Below, one piece after another: positions 32,264-41,871 of a stretch of DNA of 64,000 bases. The stretch is taken from assembly GCF_009720385.1 (NCBI RefSeq), contig NZ_WARX01000001.1:124001-188000 (forward strand), in the 5' to 3' direction. Each line of letters opens with the position of its first letter. Within the stretch, counting starts at the first letter, position 1. The position numbers and the translations under genes are program-made. The notes under the pieces were generated by a model that was not told the DNA's origin, searched no databases, and was given only the letters and a program-made list of their open reading frames with translations. The DNA comes from Catellatospora vulcania. GTDB taxonomy: Bacteria; Actinomycetota; Actinomycetes; Mycobacteriales; Micromonosporaceae.

Positions 32264-35200
32264 ATGGTGACCGGTTGGTCCGTCATGATGCGGGGCATCC
32301 GTCACCGCTCCGGCCGATCGCTGGTGGTGTTGTCGCTCGCGGCCTTCGCCACCGCCGCGGCGGTGCTCGCCCCGGCGTACGGCCGCGCCGCACAGCAGTC
32401 GGTGCTGACCGACGCGCTGAGCGCGGCCCCGGCCAGCGCCGCCGCGGTCACGGTGACCGCCGAGGGCAGCGCGGACACCGCCGAGGCGGCACACCAGCCG
32501 GTCGGTGACACCCAGTCGATCGTCAACGGCGCGCTGGCCAAGGCGCCGCACCTGGCCGCGGTGCTGGACCGGCCGATCGGCTCTGTCAGCACCGACACCA
32601 CGCTGTCCACGGTGAGTGGGAACCGTTTCGCCGCCCGGCTGGCCTGGCACCAGGGAGCGTGCGCGCACCTGCGGATCACCGGCGACTGCGCCATCGACGC
32701 CGAGCAGGTGCTGCTCAGCGAGCGCGCCGCGGCCGAGGCCGGGGTCGAGGTCGGCGACAAGGTGTCGGCACGCGCCACGCAGGGCGAAGCGAAACTCCGG
32801 ACGTACGAGGTCGTCGGCCTCTACACCCCGCTCGCCCCGGACGACTCCTACTGGGGCAACAACGGCTACTTCGCGCAGGCCCAGTCCGGCGGGGAGGGCG
32901 CGCCGCGCCTGGACGCCGTGTTCACCGGGGCCGAGGACGACGTGCGGCTCGGCGACGCGGTGCCGGTGACGCTGTCCGTGGCGTACCCGCTGAAGTCGGC
33001 GCAGGTGCGGCTCGACGACGTCACCGCGCTGCGCGACGAGCTGGGCGCGCTCGGCCTGGCCCTGAACGGGTTCGAGCTGCAGGTCGAGACGGCGCTGCCG
33101 TCGATCGTCGAGGACGCCGCCAAGGACCAGGACGCCCTCGCCCGGACCGTGCCCATCATCGCGGTGCCGCTGGTGCTGCTGGCCTTCGTCGTACTGCTGC
33201 TGCTGGTCGCGGCGCTGACCGAGGAGCGTGGCCCGGAGCTGGCGCTGGCCCGGCTGCGCGGCTACGGCAGCGGCGGCACGATCCGCTTCGGGCTGGGCGA
33301 GACGCTGCTGCTGATCGTCCTCGGCGCGCCGGTGGGCCTGGCGGCCGGGCTGGGCGCGGTCGAGCTGGCCGCCCGCTCGGTGCTCGCCGACGGCGTACAC
33401 GTAGAGCTGCGCTGGCCGGTATTCGCAGCCGCCGCGGGCGGCCTGCTGCTCGCCTGCGCCGCCGCCTGGCTGGCCGCACGGGCCACGCTCGGCCGCAGCG
33501 TGCTGGGTCTGCTGCGGCGCGTGCCGCAGCGGGTCACCTGGCGCGCGGGCGTGCTGGAGGGCGTGGCCGCGGCGCTGGCGATCGCCTCGCTGGCCGCGGC
33601 GCTGCGCGACCGGTCCGCACCGCTGGCGCTGCTGGCGCCCGCCGCGCTCGCCATCGTCGCGGGCGTGTTCGCGGGCCGGCTGCTGAGCCTCTGGTCGCGG
33701 GCGCGGCTGAGCCTGGCCCGTCGCCGCGGCCGGCTGCCCGCCATGCTGTCGGCGGCGCAGCTCTCACGCCGACCGGGGGCTGCCCGCACGGTCGCCGTGC
33801 TCACCGCCGCCGTCGCGCTGCTGACCTTCTCCGCCACCGCCTGGGACGTCGCCGCGGACGCGCGCGCCGAGCGGGCCGACGACGCGGTCGGCGCGCCGAC
33901 CGTCTACGCGGTCTCCGCGGCGCACCCGCAGGCGCTGGTCAAGGCACTGGCCGCGGCCGACCCGTCGAGCCGCTCGATGGCCGTGGTGCGGGTCGACGAG
34001 CTGTACAACAACCAGCGCGTCGAGCTGATCGGCGTGCAGTCCGAGCGGCTGCCCGCCGTCGCGATCTGGCGTGACCACGACGCTGCCGCGCTGTCCCTGC
34101 TGGCGGGCCGCCTGCGCGCGGACGTGCCGCAGGCCGCCGAGGTCAGCAGCCAGGTGACCGCCCGGGTGTCGGTGAGCACGCTCGGCGAGACGCCGGCCCG
34201 GCTGGGGGCGGTGCTGTCCTCGCCCGGTGAGCCGCCGAGCATCGTCTGGCTGGGCAGGCTGCGCGACGGCGCGCGCAACTACACCGCCGCCGCGCCCGCC
34301 TGCGCGGCCGCGCCCTGCCGCCTGGTCGGCCTGGCGGTCGCCCGGGAGCCCGGGGAGAGCGGCCCGGTGCAGGCCGAGCTGGTCGTGCAGTCGCTCAGCT
34401 CCGGCGGGCAGCAGCTGCCGGTGCGCTTCACCGAGTCGTCGGCCTGGCGGTTCCTGGTGGACCGCACCCCCAACGCGACCGTACGCGTCACCGCAGGCCA
34501 GCAGCTCGGCCTCAGCGTGAACTCCGCCGACCAGGGCGATGTGCTCATCTCCTACCTGGACACCCCGGCGGAGCTGCCCGCGGTGCTGGCCGGGCCCGCG
34601 CCGAGCAGCGACGATCCGGAGCACTTCGACCTGCCCGCGTTCGCCGAGACGCCGCAGGCGTTCAGCGTGCTGGAGAAGGCCGCGGTGCTGCCCCGGGCGG
34701 GCGAGCGCGGACTGCTGTTCGACCTCGACCTGGCGACCCGGGCCGCCGCGGTGACGCAGGGCCTGTCCGACGCGAGCGACCTGCGCTACGAGGTGTGGGC
34801 CGCGGCGGACGCCCCGTCCGACCTCGCCGCGAAGCTCGCCGGCCAGGGCGTACGGGTGCTGCGCACCGAGACCGTGCCGGACGAGCTGGCCCGGCTGGGC
34901 CGCCGCGCCCCCGCGCTCGGGCTGCTGCTCTACCTGCTGGCCGGTGTCGCGGCCGCGCTGCTCGCGCTCGGCGTGCTCGCGCTCAGCACCCGGCTGGGCG
35001 CCGCCGACCGCCAGGCAGAACTGGCCGCGCTGCGCGTCACCGGCGTACGCCCGAACGTGCTGCGCCGCGGGCTGCGGCGGGAACGGCTCGCGCTGATCGG
35101 CCTGCCGATGATCGTCGGATTGCTGGTCGGCCTCGGCGCCGCGGCCCTGATGCTGCCCGGCATCCCGCTGGTCACCGTCGGCACGCCCGGCGCGCCGAAC

Positions 35201-35362
35201 CTGACCGGGGACGTGCTCGGCACGCTGGTGCCCGGACTGACCCTGGACGCGCTGCCGCTGGCGATCGCCGGTGCCCTGCTGGTGCTCGTGGTGGTCGTGC
35301 TGCGCAGCGGCCGGCTCGTGAAGCGGGCGACCCCCGAACTGATCCGAGGAGGCGGCCGGTGA
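32264..35362 (+). CDS. ABC transporter permease, FtsX/MacB-like, double module
   Basis: The 1,032-residue membrane protein starts with a helix at about 18-40 (SLVVLSLAAFATAAAVLAP) and a large extracytoplasmic domain. Four helices follow at about 290-460 (FtsX unit 1: ERGPELALARLRGYG coupling loop). A second large outside domain and a C-terminal FtsX unit of three helices (DRQAELAALRVTGV coupling loop) complete it. Both coupling loops face the cytoplasm. GTGGAG before ATG 32264 fixes the start. It is translationally coupled to two ATPase genes. MacB-like permeases move lipids, peptides or signals by mechanotransmission. Confidence 0.88.
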   Translation: MVTGWSVMMRGIRHRSGRSLVVLSLAAFATAAAVLAPAYGRAAQQSVLTDALSAAPASAAAVTVTAEGSADTAEAAHQPVGDTQSIVNGALAKAPHLAAVLDRPIGSVSTDTTLSTVSGNRFAARLAWHQGACAHLRITGDCAIDAEQVLLSERAAAEAGVEVGDKVSARATQGEAKLRTYEVVGLYTPLAPDDSYWGNNGYFAQAQSGGEGAPRLDAVFTGAEDDVRLGDAVPVTLSVAYPLKSAQVRLDDVTALRDELGALGLALNGFELQVETALPSIVEDAAKDQDALARTVPIIAVPLVLLAFVVLLLLVAALTEERGPELALARLRGYGSGGTIRFGLGETLLLIVLGAPVGLAAGLGAVELAARSVLADGVHVELRWPVFAAAAGGLLLACAAAWLAARATLGRSVLGLLRRVPQRVTWRAGVLEGVAAALAIASLAAALRDRSAPLALLAPAALAIVAGVFAGRLLSLWSRARLSLARRRGRLPAMLSAAQLSRRPGAARTVAVLTAAVALLTFSATAWDVAADARAERADDAVGAPTVYAVSAAHPQALVKALAAADPSSRSMAVVRVDELYNNQRVELIGVQSERLPAVAIWRDHDAAALSLLAGRLRADVPQAAEVSSQVTARVSVSTLGETPARLGAVLSSPGEPPSIVWLGRLRDGARNYTAAAPACAAAPCRLVGLAVAREPGESGPVQAELVVQSLSSGGQQLPVRFTESSAWRFLVDRTPNATVRVTAGQQLGLSVNSADQGDVLISYLDTPAELPAVLAGPAPSSDDPEHFDLPAFAETPQAFSVLEKAAVLPRAGERGLLFDLDLATRAAAVTQGLSDASDLRYEVWAAADAPSDLAAKLAGQGVRVLRTETVPDELARLGRRAPALGLLLYLLAGVAAALLALGVLALSTRLGAADRQAELAALRVTGVRPNVLRRGLRRERLALIGLPMIVGLLVGLGAAALMLPGIPLVTVGTPGAPNLTGDVLGTLVPGLTLDALPLAIAGALLVLVVVVLRSGRLVKRATPELIRGGGR

Positions 35363-36303
35363 ACGGCACGGTTACCTGTCGCGGCCTGGTCTACATCTAC
35401 CGGCTGGAGGGGTACGACGTGGTCGCCCTCGGCGGGGTGGACCTGGACATCGCACCCGGCGAGTCGGTGGCCCTGCTGGGCCCGTCCGGCTCCGGCAAGT
35501 CCACGCTGCTCTCCCTGCTGGCCGGGCTGATCCGCCCGGCCGCCGGGCGGGCCACCGTCGGCGAGACCGACCTGGCCAAGGCGTCCGAGGCGGACCTGGC
35601 CCGGATGCGCGCCACCGAGGTCGGCGTCGTGCTGCAGGGCGCCGAGCGCAACCTGCTGCCGTACCTGACCGCCGAGCAGAACGTGCGCTTCGCCCAGCGG
35701 GCCGCCCGCTCGCACGGTGTGGCCGACCTGCCCGCCCCGCGTGACGTGCTCGCGCTGGTCGGCCTGCTCGGCGTGCGCGGCCGGCTGCGCCAGCGCCCGC
35801 ACGAGCTGACCCCCGGCGAGCGGCAGCGCCTGGCGCTGGCCGTCGCGCTGGCGCACAAGCCGGGGCTGCTGCTCGCCGACGAGCCGACCAGCCAGCTCGA
35901 CTCGGTCGCCCGCGACGAGGTCATCGCCGCCCTGGAGTCGGTGCGCCGCAACGGCACCACGGTCGTCGTGGTCACCCACGACCCCGAGGTCGGCGCGGGC
36001 ATGGGCCGCCAGGTCACCATCCGCGACGGGCGGGTCGGCGGCGAGGGACGGCTCGGTGAGGAGTTCGCCGTGGTCGGTCGGGACGGCTCGGTGCACCTGC
36101 CGCCCGACGTGCTGGCGCTGCTGCCGCCCGGCACCAAGCTGCGGGTGCACGCGCGTCCCGACGGCACGGTGCTGCTGGCCCCCGCGCACGCGGCCCAACC
36201 GGGCAGCGCGGTCGTGCCGGTCGACGAGTACGAGCCCGAGGACGACGCGACCGCCTACCGGCGTGGTCAGATCGTCCCCGACTACAGCCGTGAGGTGGCC
36301 TGA
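35359..36303 (+). CDS. ABC transporter ATP-binding protein with C-terminal extension
   Basis: The 314-residue ATPase has Walker A GPSGSGKST, Q-loop VVLQGAERNLLPYLT, a diverged signature ELTPGERQRLALA in place of LSGGQ, Walker B LLLADEPTSQLD and switch VTHDPE. About 90 extra residues follow the domain, ending DYSREVA. GTG 35359 overlaps the permease stop by 4 nt. The altered signature suggests a heterodimer with the next ATPase, in which one composite ATP site is impaired. Confidence 0.9.
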   Translation: MNGTVTCRGLVYIYRLEGYDVVALGGVDLDIAPGESVALLGPSGSGKSTLLSLLAGLIRPAAGRATVGETDLAKASEADLARMRATEVGVVLQGAERNLLPYLTAEQNVRFAQRAARSHGVADLPAPRDVLALVGLLGVRGRLRQRPHELTPGERQRLALAVALAHKPGLLLADEPTSQLDSVARDEVIAALESVRRNGTTVVVVTHDPEVGAGMGRQVTIRDGRVGGEGRLGEEFAVVGRDGSVHLPPDVLALLPPGTKLRVHARPDGTVLLAPAHAAQPGSAVVPVDEYEPEDDATAYRRGQIVPDYSREVA

Positions 36304-36962
36304 TGACCCGGATGCTGCTGGCCGAGCGGATCACCATGGCGTACGGCAAGGACCGGGCGGTGCTGCGCGACATCACCGTGGCCGCCCAGCCGGGCCGGAT
36401 CCTGGCCGTCACCGGCGCGTCCGGCGCGGGCAAGACCACGCTGCTGTGGGCGCTGGCCGGGCTGCTGCGCCCGGTAGAGGGGCAGGTCAGCCTCGACGGA
36501 GCGCCGCTGCGTGACCGCGACCAGGCCGTCACCCACGGCATCGTGCTGATCCCGCAGCACAACGGGCTCGCCCCGACCCTGACCGCGGCCGAGAACATCC
36601 TGGTCGCCCTGGTGTCGGCGGGTGTACGGGCCCCGGACGCGCGCCGGCTCACCGCCGAGGCGCTGGAGCGGGTCGGCCTGGCCAACCAGGCCGAGCAGCT
36701 GGTCGAGGAGCTGTCCGGCGGGCAGCAGCAGCGTACGGCGATCGCCCGCGGCCTGGCCCTGCGCGGCCCGGTGCTGCTGGCCGACGAGGTCACCAGCGAA
36801 CTCGACGCCGCCAACCGCCAGACGGTGCTGACCCTCCTGCGTGCCGAAGCCGAACGCGGCGCAGCCGTCGTCTTCGCCACCCACGACCCCCAAGCCGCGG
36901 CAGCCTGCGACGACGAACTCCACCTCGTCGACGGCTACGCCACCACCCCCGCCACCCACTGA
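36303..36962 (+). CDS. ABC transporter ATP-binding protein (LolD/MacB type)
   Basis: The 219-residue ATPase is canonical: Walker A GASGAGKTT, Q-loop IPQHNGLAPTLT, signature ELSGGQQQRTAIA, Walker B LLADEVTSELD, switch ATHDPQ. ATG 36303 overlaps the previous stop (TGATG). Together with the 35359 ATPase it should power the double-module permease at 32264. A family A palindrome closes the operon. Confidence 0.92.
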   Translation: MTRMLLAERITMAYGKDRAVLRDITVAAQPGRILAVTGASGAGKTTLLWALAGLLRPVEGQVSLDGAPLRDRDQAVTHGIVLIPQHNGLAPTLTAAENILVALVSAGVRAPDARRLTAEALERVGLANQAEQLVEELSGGQQQRTAIARGLALRGPVLLADEVTSELDAANRQTVLTLLRAEAERGAAVVFATHDPQAAAACDDELHLVDGYATTPATH

Positions 36963-36979
36963 CCCACCCCTTCCTTTCG

Positions 36980-37038
36980 CAACTCTTAAAGACTTGCGGC
37001 CTCCGAGTCACTCGGAGGCCGCAAGTCTTTAAGAGTTG
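36980..37038. repeat. Intergenic palindrome (family A, copy 3)
   Basis: Arms of 29 nt (36980-37008, 37010-37038; outer CAACTCTTAAAGACTTGCGG) are perfect with a single unpaired base. It lies between convergent stops at 36962 and 37057 and is the likely terminator for both. Confidence 0.88.
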
Positions 37039-37056
37039 TCGCAGGTCGGTGACGCG

Positions 37057-40000
37057 TCAGCGGCTGTAGACCTCGATCTCCCAGAGGCTGTAGCCGTAGG
37101 TGGTGGCGCGTTGGACGCCCTGCATGCGGACGTAGCGGGCGTTGACGGGGGTGAAGGTGTTGATGTCGACGCCGCCGTTGCCGGTGGTGGTGGACCAGGC
37201 CGTGGTCCAGGTGCTGCCGTCGGTGGAGACGTCGATGCGGTACGAGCGCCCGTACGCCGCCTCCCAGCGCAGGATGGTCCGGCCTACGCTGCGTACGCTG
37301 CCCAGGTCGACGGTGATCTGCCTGCTGTCGGCGGAGGTGCTGCTCCAGCGGGTGGTCGGGTTGCCGTCGACGGCGTTGCCGACCGGGTAGAACAGCTGGC
37401 TGCCGTTCGCCGAGACCGAGCGGCCCTGGGCCAGGTTGGCGATGTCCTGGCCACGCCTGGCCGGGAACGACACCACCTGCTGGTAGGTCGGCCGGTTCTG
37501 CCAGGCGGTCAGCGGCGCGGTGATGCCGCCCAGCGCCGACTGCAGGATCGCGTCGGCACACCACTGGTCACCGGCGGCGCAGTGCTCGTCGCCGGGGTAG
37601 ACGGCACTCGCCCCCTGCCCGTTGGCGCTGCCCAGGGTGGACAGCAGCACGGTGCGGCACGCGCTGAGCACGCCGTTGCCGCAGTACGTGCGCCCGAGCC
37701 CGCCGGCGACCGGGTCGCCGAGCACGGTGCGCACGTCCTTCTCGACGTACCCCCACCAGCCGTGCTGGAAGGACGAGCCCTTGTGGGCCTGGCTGGCGGA
37801 CAGCGAGCCGGGCAGGCCGGAGCCGGGACCGTTCTGGCCGCCGGACGGTGATTCGTTGATCTGCATGGCGTCGACGAGGGCGCCGTAGAGCCCGTCGCCG
37901 AGTTCGGCCTTGAACTGGCCGCTGACCAGCAGCGGCCACCACGCGTCGAAGATCCGGATCGCGTCGGCGTGGGCGTAGGCCTTCGAGCCGGGGGCGGTCT
38001 CGACGCGCCGGGCTCCGGCCTGCTGCCATGCCTTGAGCTTGGCGACGGCGGCGGACAGCGTGGGGTCGGTGACGGCCTGGCTCTCGATGACCCGGAGCAG
38101 GTCGTCGAGCACCTTCCAGCCGCGCAGGTCGGTGACCCCGGCGTTCTCGACCAGGCTCGCCAGCGAGGAACGGGTGAACTTGTGCCCGCTCGCGATCGCG
38201 GCTTTGACCGGGGCGTCGAGCAGGTCGCCGCGGTGCACCGAGCCGAAGCTGAAGTCGCCGTCGGCCGCCCCGAAGTCCTTGGCCTGCCGGTTGTTCCAGC
38301 TGATGTAGTAGTCCTGGTTCACCGACTGCGGGTGGGTGGCGTTGGCCGCCCAGGTCGCGTTGTTGCTGTCGGGCTGGTAACCCAGCCACTCGTATGGCGC
38401 GTCGCCGCGTACCGGCAGGTTGGGGTTGTGCCCGGCGGCGCGCTGCGGGTTGCTGCCGGACATGAAGTAGGCGGTGTCGGTGGAGTTCACGTAGAACCAG
38501 TTGAACGAGTAGCCGACGTTGCCCGCGGCGGTCTTGAAATCGGCCGCCGAGCCCATCGCGGCGGGGTCGTTGAACATCTGGAAGCCGATCGCCGAGTCGG
38601 CCTCGTGGCGGTAGGTGGACCGCAGGTGGGTGAATGCGTGCGGTACGCCGCCGACGGTGCCGCGCCAGGCCACCAGACCTAGCTTGGTCCGGTACGTGAC
38701 CAGCTTGTACGAGCCCGCGGCGGTGCCGTCGGCCGTGCTCGGCGTCCACGCGTTGGTGTGCGACAGCTCCTCCATCGCGGTGCAGACACCCCGGTAGAAG
38801 TACTTGTTGCTGCTCAGGGTGGGGGCGCTGCCGTCGGTGGTGCACAGCGGCAGGGAGTACGTGTCGGTGATGTCGTGCGCCGCCGAGGTGGCGCTCCACG
38901 CGTAGTCCTGCCCGCGGCCGAGCAGCACGTACAGGTTGAGCCCGGCGAACGCCGCGCCGCGGGCGCTGATCCCGGGGCCCTGCAGCTCCTGCACCATCAG
39001 CAGCTGCGGGGAGAAGTAGCCGGTCTGCGGCCCGAACACGGCGACCGGGTGGCCGGTGGCGGAGTGCGCCGCGGAGATCACCGCCGCGTTGGACATGCCC
39101 TTGCGCTTGTTGCCGATGGTCAGGCTGCCCAGGGCTGCGGCGATGTCGGACTGCGCGGTGACGGCGCTGTTCGCCGAGCCGGTCGGGTTGGTGACGACCG
39201 GTTCGACGACGGCGCTGTTCGCGTCGGGCAGCACCACACCGGCCGCGTTGTCGTCGGCCGCGCCGTACGGGAAGCTCGTGCCGTCGTGGATGGTGAGCAC
39301 GGCCTCCGGGTCGGTGCGGCTGCGGAACGCGTTCCACACCGCGTCGCCCTCGACCGCGCCGTAGCGGGCCCGCGCGGCGACGCGGACCAGCGCGGACTCC
39401 ATCTCGCTGCCGCCGCCCCCGCCGAACAGGCCGCCGACCACGCCCGCGATGGCGATCAGGTCGGTCATCGTGAACTGCACCGGGCCGCCCGCGTTGGTGA
39501 CCGCGTCGAGGTGCCCGGTGAGCACGTACTCGCCGGGGCAGTTGCGGTCGGCCATGCACTTGGCGATGTAGGCGTTGATGCCGGCGATGTAGTTCTGCAC
39601 GTCGGTGTAGAGCTGCGCCCCCCGGGTGCCGAGGTTCTGCAGCGCGTTGACCTGCGCCTGGAGGTCGGCTTCGGTGTACGGCGCGTTGCGCCACACGCTC
39701 TGCTCCAGCGAGCGGTTGCCCGCAGCCCCGCCCGCGAACGGGGTGAGCGTGCCGCGCCCGACGTGGCGCAGCAGATCCATGGTGAACAGCCGGTCCTCGG
39801 CCCCGGCGTAGCCGGCCCCGAACATGGTCCCGGCCCGGGTGGTGCCGGTGACGTGCGGCGTGCCGGTGGCCTTGTCGCGTACCACGGTCACGTCGGAGCG
39901 GGGGGCGTAGCTGCGTTCGACCTGCCCGGCGGGCACGCCGAACGAGGCGTCGTTGAAGTACGCCGGGATCTGCTCGTCGGTGAGCCCGGCGTAGTTGTAG

Positions 40001-40281
40001 ACCAGGTTGGCGTACCGGTCGAGCTGGTCGGCCGAGTGCGCGGGCCGGGTGCCGAACACCTGGTGGCCGAGGATGTCGACGAGGGTGGCGTTGCCGTTCT
40101 GGCCAGGCGGCAGGATGTCTGCGCACTCGGCCAGACAGAAGTCGTTCGGGGCCAGCACGGCTGCGGCGGCGGGGGCCGCAGCGGGCACGAACGTGGCGAA
40201 CGCACCGGCTGTGACCAGTGCGAACGTGGCGGCTAGGGGGCGTTTGACCCGGGAGCGGGCCGGGGTGGCGCGTCGGGACAT
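37057..40281 (-). CDS. Secreted penicillin-acylase-family hydrolase with discoidin domain
   Basis: The 1,074-residue protein has a basic N-terminus and hydrophobic segment (about 15-41, ending APAAAAV), a Sec-type signal. The Ntn-hydrolase acylase region covers about 60-930. The likely autocleavage point is before Ser397 in KRKGMSNAAVIS; family features after it include GPQTGYFSPQL and a Gly-rich run. This serine would become the N-terminal nucleophile of the beta chain. A C-terminal F5/8 type C (discoidin/CBM32-like) domain spans about 945-1074 (FYPVGNAVDGNPTTRWSS). Relatives cleave penicillins, acyl-homoserine lactones or lipopeptide amides. The added domain should hold it on a glycan surface. 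Confidence 0.9.
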   Translation of the reverse strand: MSRRATPARSRVKRPLAATFALVTAGAFATFVPAAAPAAAAVLAPNDFCLAECADILPPGQNGNATLVDILGHQVFGTRPAHSADQLDRYANLVYNYAGLTDEQIPAYFNDASFGVPAGQVERSYAPRSDVTVVRDKATGTPHVTGTTRAGTMFGAGYAGAEDRLFTMDLLRHVGRGTLTPFAGGAAGNRSLEQSVWRNAPYTEADLQAQVNALQNLGTRGAQLYTDVQNYIAGINAYIAKCMADRNCPGEYVLTGHLDAVTNAGGPVQFTMTDLIAIAGVVGGLFGGGGGSEMESALVRVAARARYGAVEGDAVWNAFRSRTDPEAVLTIHDGTSFPYGAADDNAAGVVLPDANSAVVEPVVTNPTGSANSAVTAQSDIAAALGSLTIGNKRKGMSNAAVISAAHSATGHPVAVFGPQTGYFSPQLLMVQELQGPGISARGAAFAGLNLYVLLGRGQDYAWSATSAAHDITDTYSLPLCTTDGSAPTLSSNKYFYRGVCTAMEELSHTNAWTPSTADGTAAGSYKLVTYRTKLGLVAWRGTVGGVPHAFTHLRSTYRHEADSAIGFQMFNDPAAMGSAADFKTAAGNVGYSFNWFYVNSTDTAYFMSGSNPQRAAGHNPNLPVRGDAPYEWLGYQPDSNNATWAANATHPQSVNQDYYISWNNRQAKDFGAADGDFSFGSVHRGDLLDAPVKAAIASGHKFTRSSLASLVENAGVTDLRGWKVLDDLLRVIESQAVTDPTLSAAVAKLKAWQQAGARRVETAPGSKAYAHADAIRIFDAWWPLLVSGQFKAELGDGLYGALVDAMQINESPSGGQNGPGSGLPGSLSASQAHKGSSFQHGWWGYVEKDVRTVLGDPVAGGLGRTYCGNGVLSACRTVLLSTLGSANGQGASAVYPGDEHCAAGDQWCADAILQSALGGITAPLTAWQNRPTYQQVVSFPARRGQDIANLAQGRSVSANGSQLFYPVGNAVDGNPTTRWSSTSADSRQITVDLGSVRSVGRTILRWEAAYGRSYRIDVSTDGSTWTTAWSTTTGNGGVDINTFTPVNARYVRMQGVQRATTYGYSLWEIEVYSR

Positions 40282-40504
40282 GGGGTGGATCCCTTCGGCA
40301 GGACGGGACGGGGGCCGCTGATCCGCATCGGACAGCAGGCCCACGCGCAGCCTGACGCGACGTGTCCGCCGCCGACGCACTTACGTGAAGCAATTTCGTG
40401 TACCGGATGGTAACGAAGTATTCACTGTGACGAAAGAGACAGACACCGATCGAATGCCCGTCCGGCGGGGGACCGTCCGCTCGCGACGGTCGCCAGGCCG
40501 CCTT

Positions 40505-40578
40505 GATCGCCGACTTGCCAGGCAGGTGGGCGAAAGGGCACGCAAGATACGCACAGGCGCCAGGCAAGTCGAGCGATC
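40505..40578. repeat. Intergenic inverted repeat (family G)
   Basis: GATCGC-CGACTTGCC (40505-40519) pairs with GGCAAGTCG-A-GCGATC (40563-40578), 15 bp with one bulge, around 43 nt. It lies 27 bp beyond the glycerophosphotransferase stop in the 324-bp gap before the acylase. The rest of that gap holds only the acylase leader and no recognisable gene. Confidence 0.65.
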
Positions 40579-40605
40579 TTGACGCCGCGACCGGGACTGT
40601 CCGGG

Positions 40606-41871
40606 TCAGGACAGGGCGGGCTGCTGGGCCGGCCGGTCGGCAGGCGTGGCCTGCTGGGGTACGGCGGGTGCGGGCGCGGGGCGATCCCCGACCTGCTCGC
40701 CGAGCAGCACCCGGCGCACCACGCGTTCGCCGGCCTTGCCGTCTTCCAGGGCGCAGAAGCGCTCGCGGAACGCCGCCCGCCGCTGCCGGGCCTGCTCGTC
40801 GTCGACCGCGCCGGAGGCGAACACGGCAGCAAGCTCGTCCTGGGTGGCCGCGATCGCCCCGGGGTGCGCGTCGAAGATGTCGAAGTACACGCCGCGGGTG
40901 GTGCGGTACCACTCCCAGTCCGGGGCGAAGATCACGATCGGCCGGTCCAGCACCGCGTAGTCGAACATGGTCGACGAGTAGTCCGTGACCAGCACGTCCG
41001 CGGCGAGGTAGAGGTCCTCCACCCGGGGGTGCCCGGTCACGTCCAGGACCTGGGCGGAGCCGCCGGGCGCGGCCGGCTTGCCCTCGTAGAAGTAGTGCGC
41101 GCGGACCAGGATCACCGAGTCCGGGCCGAGCGAGCCCGCCAGCTCGGCGAGGTCGAGGTAGCCGGACACGTCCCTGTTGCGGCCGCGGTGCGTCGGCGCG
41201 TACAGCACGACCTGCTTGCCGGGCTCGATGCCGAGCGCGGCGCGCACCTTCGCGCCGTGGTCGGGGGCGGCGTTGACCAGGACGTCGTTGCGCGGGTAGC
41301 CGTACTCCAGCGACTCGTAGCCGCCACCCGGGTAGGCGGTGCCCCAGGACTGCGTCGAGTGCTGGTTGGCCGCCACGCTGTAGTTCCACCGGCCGACCCG
41401 CTTGAGCAGCTCGTCGCCGCCCTTGCCGCGGCGGCCGCCGTAGGTGAGCCCGTCCATGCCCATGAGCTTCAGCGGGGTGCCGTGGTGGGTCTGCACCTCG
41501 ACCGCGCCGGGCCGCTTGACGATGTAGTCGGGGAAGTTCGCGTTGCTGATGAAGTACTTGGCGCGGGCCATCGCCCGGAAGTAGGCCGGGGACTCCTCGA
41601 CCACGTACTCGACGCCGGCCGGCAGGTGCGCCACGCGGTCGGGCTTGACCACCCAGACGCCGCGGATGTGCGGGGCCAGCTCGCGGGCCTTCTCGTAGAT
41701 CGCGGCCGGGTTGCAGCTGTAGCCGGCGCCCCAGTAGGCCGAGTAGACGGCGAGCCGCTCGTCGACGGGCAGGCGCAGCTGCGCGCGGTAGAGCGCGTAC
41801 TTGAGGGCGCGGCCGGGCTCGCGGGTCACGCGGCGGGCCTTGGCGCTGATCGACCGCATCCGGCGCAGCAT
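40606..41871 (-). CDS. CDP-glycerol:glycerophosphate glycerophosphotransferase-like protein
   Basis: The 421-residue protein belongs to the TagF/TagB-type family (GT-B fold) that transfers glycerol phosphate or ribitol phosphate to wall or teichoic polymers. Motifs include HHGTPLKLMG, YAPTHRG, HPRVEDLYLAADVLVTDYSS and FDYAVLDRPIVIF, all typical. No membrane helix is seen; the basic N-terminus may bind membrane. ATG 41871 has GGGGGAG about 8 nt upstream. The C-terminal 30 residues are Pro/Ala/Gln-rich. No other wall-polymer gene is adjacent. Confidence 0.88.
   Translation of the reverse strand: MLRRMRSISAKARRVTREPGRALKYALYRAQLRLPVDERLAVYSAYWGAGYSCNPAAIYEKARELAPHIRGVWVVKPDRVAHLPAGVEYVVEESPAYFRAMARAKYFISNANFPDYIVKRPGAVEVQTHHGTPLKLMGMDGLTYGGRRGKGGDELLKRVGRWNYSVAANQHSTQSWGTAYPGGGYESLEYGYPRNDVLVNAAPDHGAKVRAALGIEPGKQVVLYAPTHRGRNRDVSGYLDLAELAGSLGPDSVILVRAHYFYEGKPAAPGGSAQVLDVTGHPRVEDLYLAADVLVTDYSSTMFDYAVLDRPIVIFAPDWEWYRTTRGVYFDIFDAHPGAIAATQDELAAVFASGAVDDEQARQRRAAFRERFCALEDGKAGERVVRRVLLGEQVGDRPAPAPAVPQQATPADRPAQQPALS

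Noticed and set aside
37568-41389. A 1,273-codon minus-strand frame across the acylase and the glycerophosphotransferase
   Set aside because: It is a different frame of the same strand, Arg-rich and without domains, crossing the acylase signal peptide and an intergenic gap.
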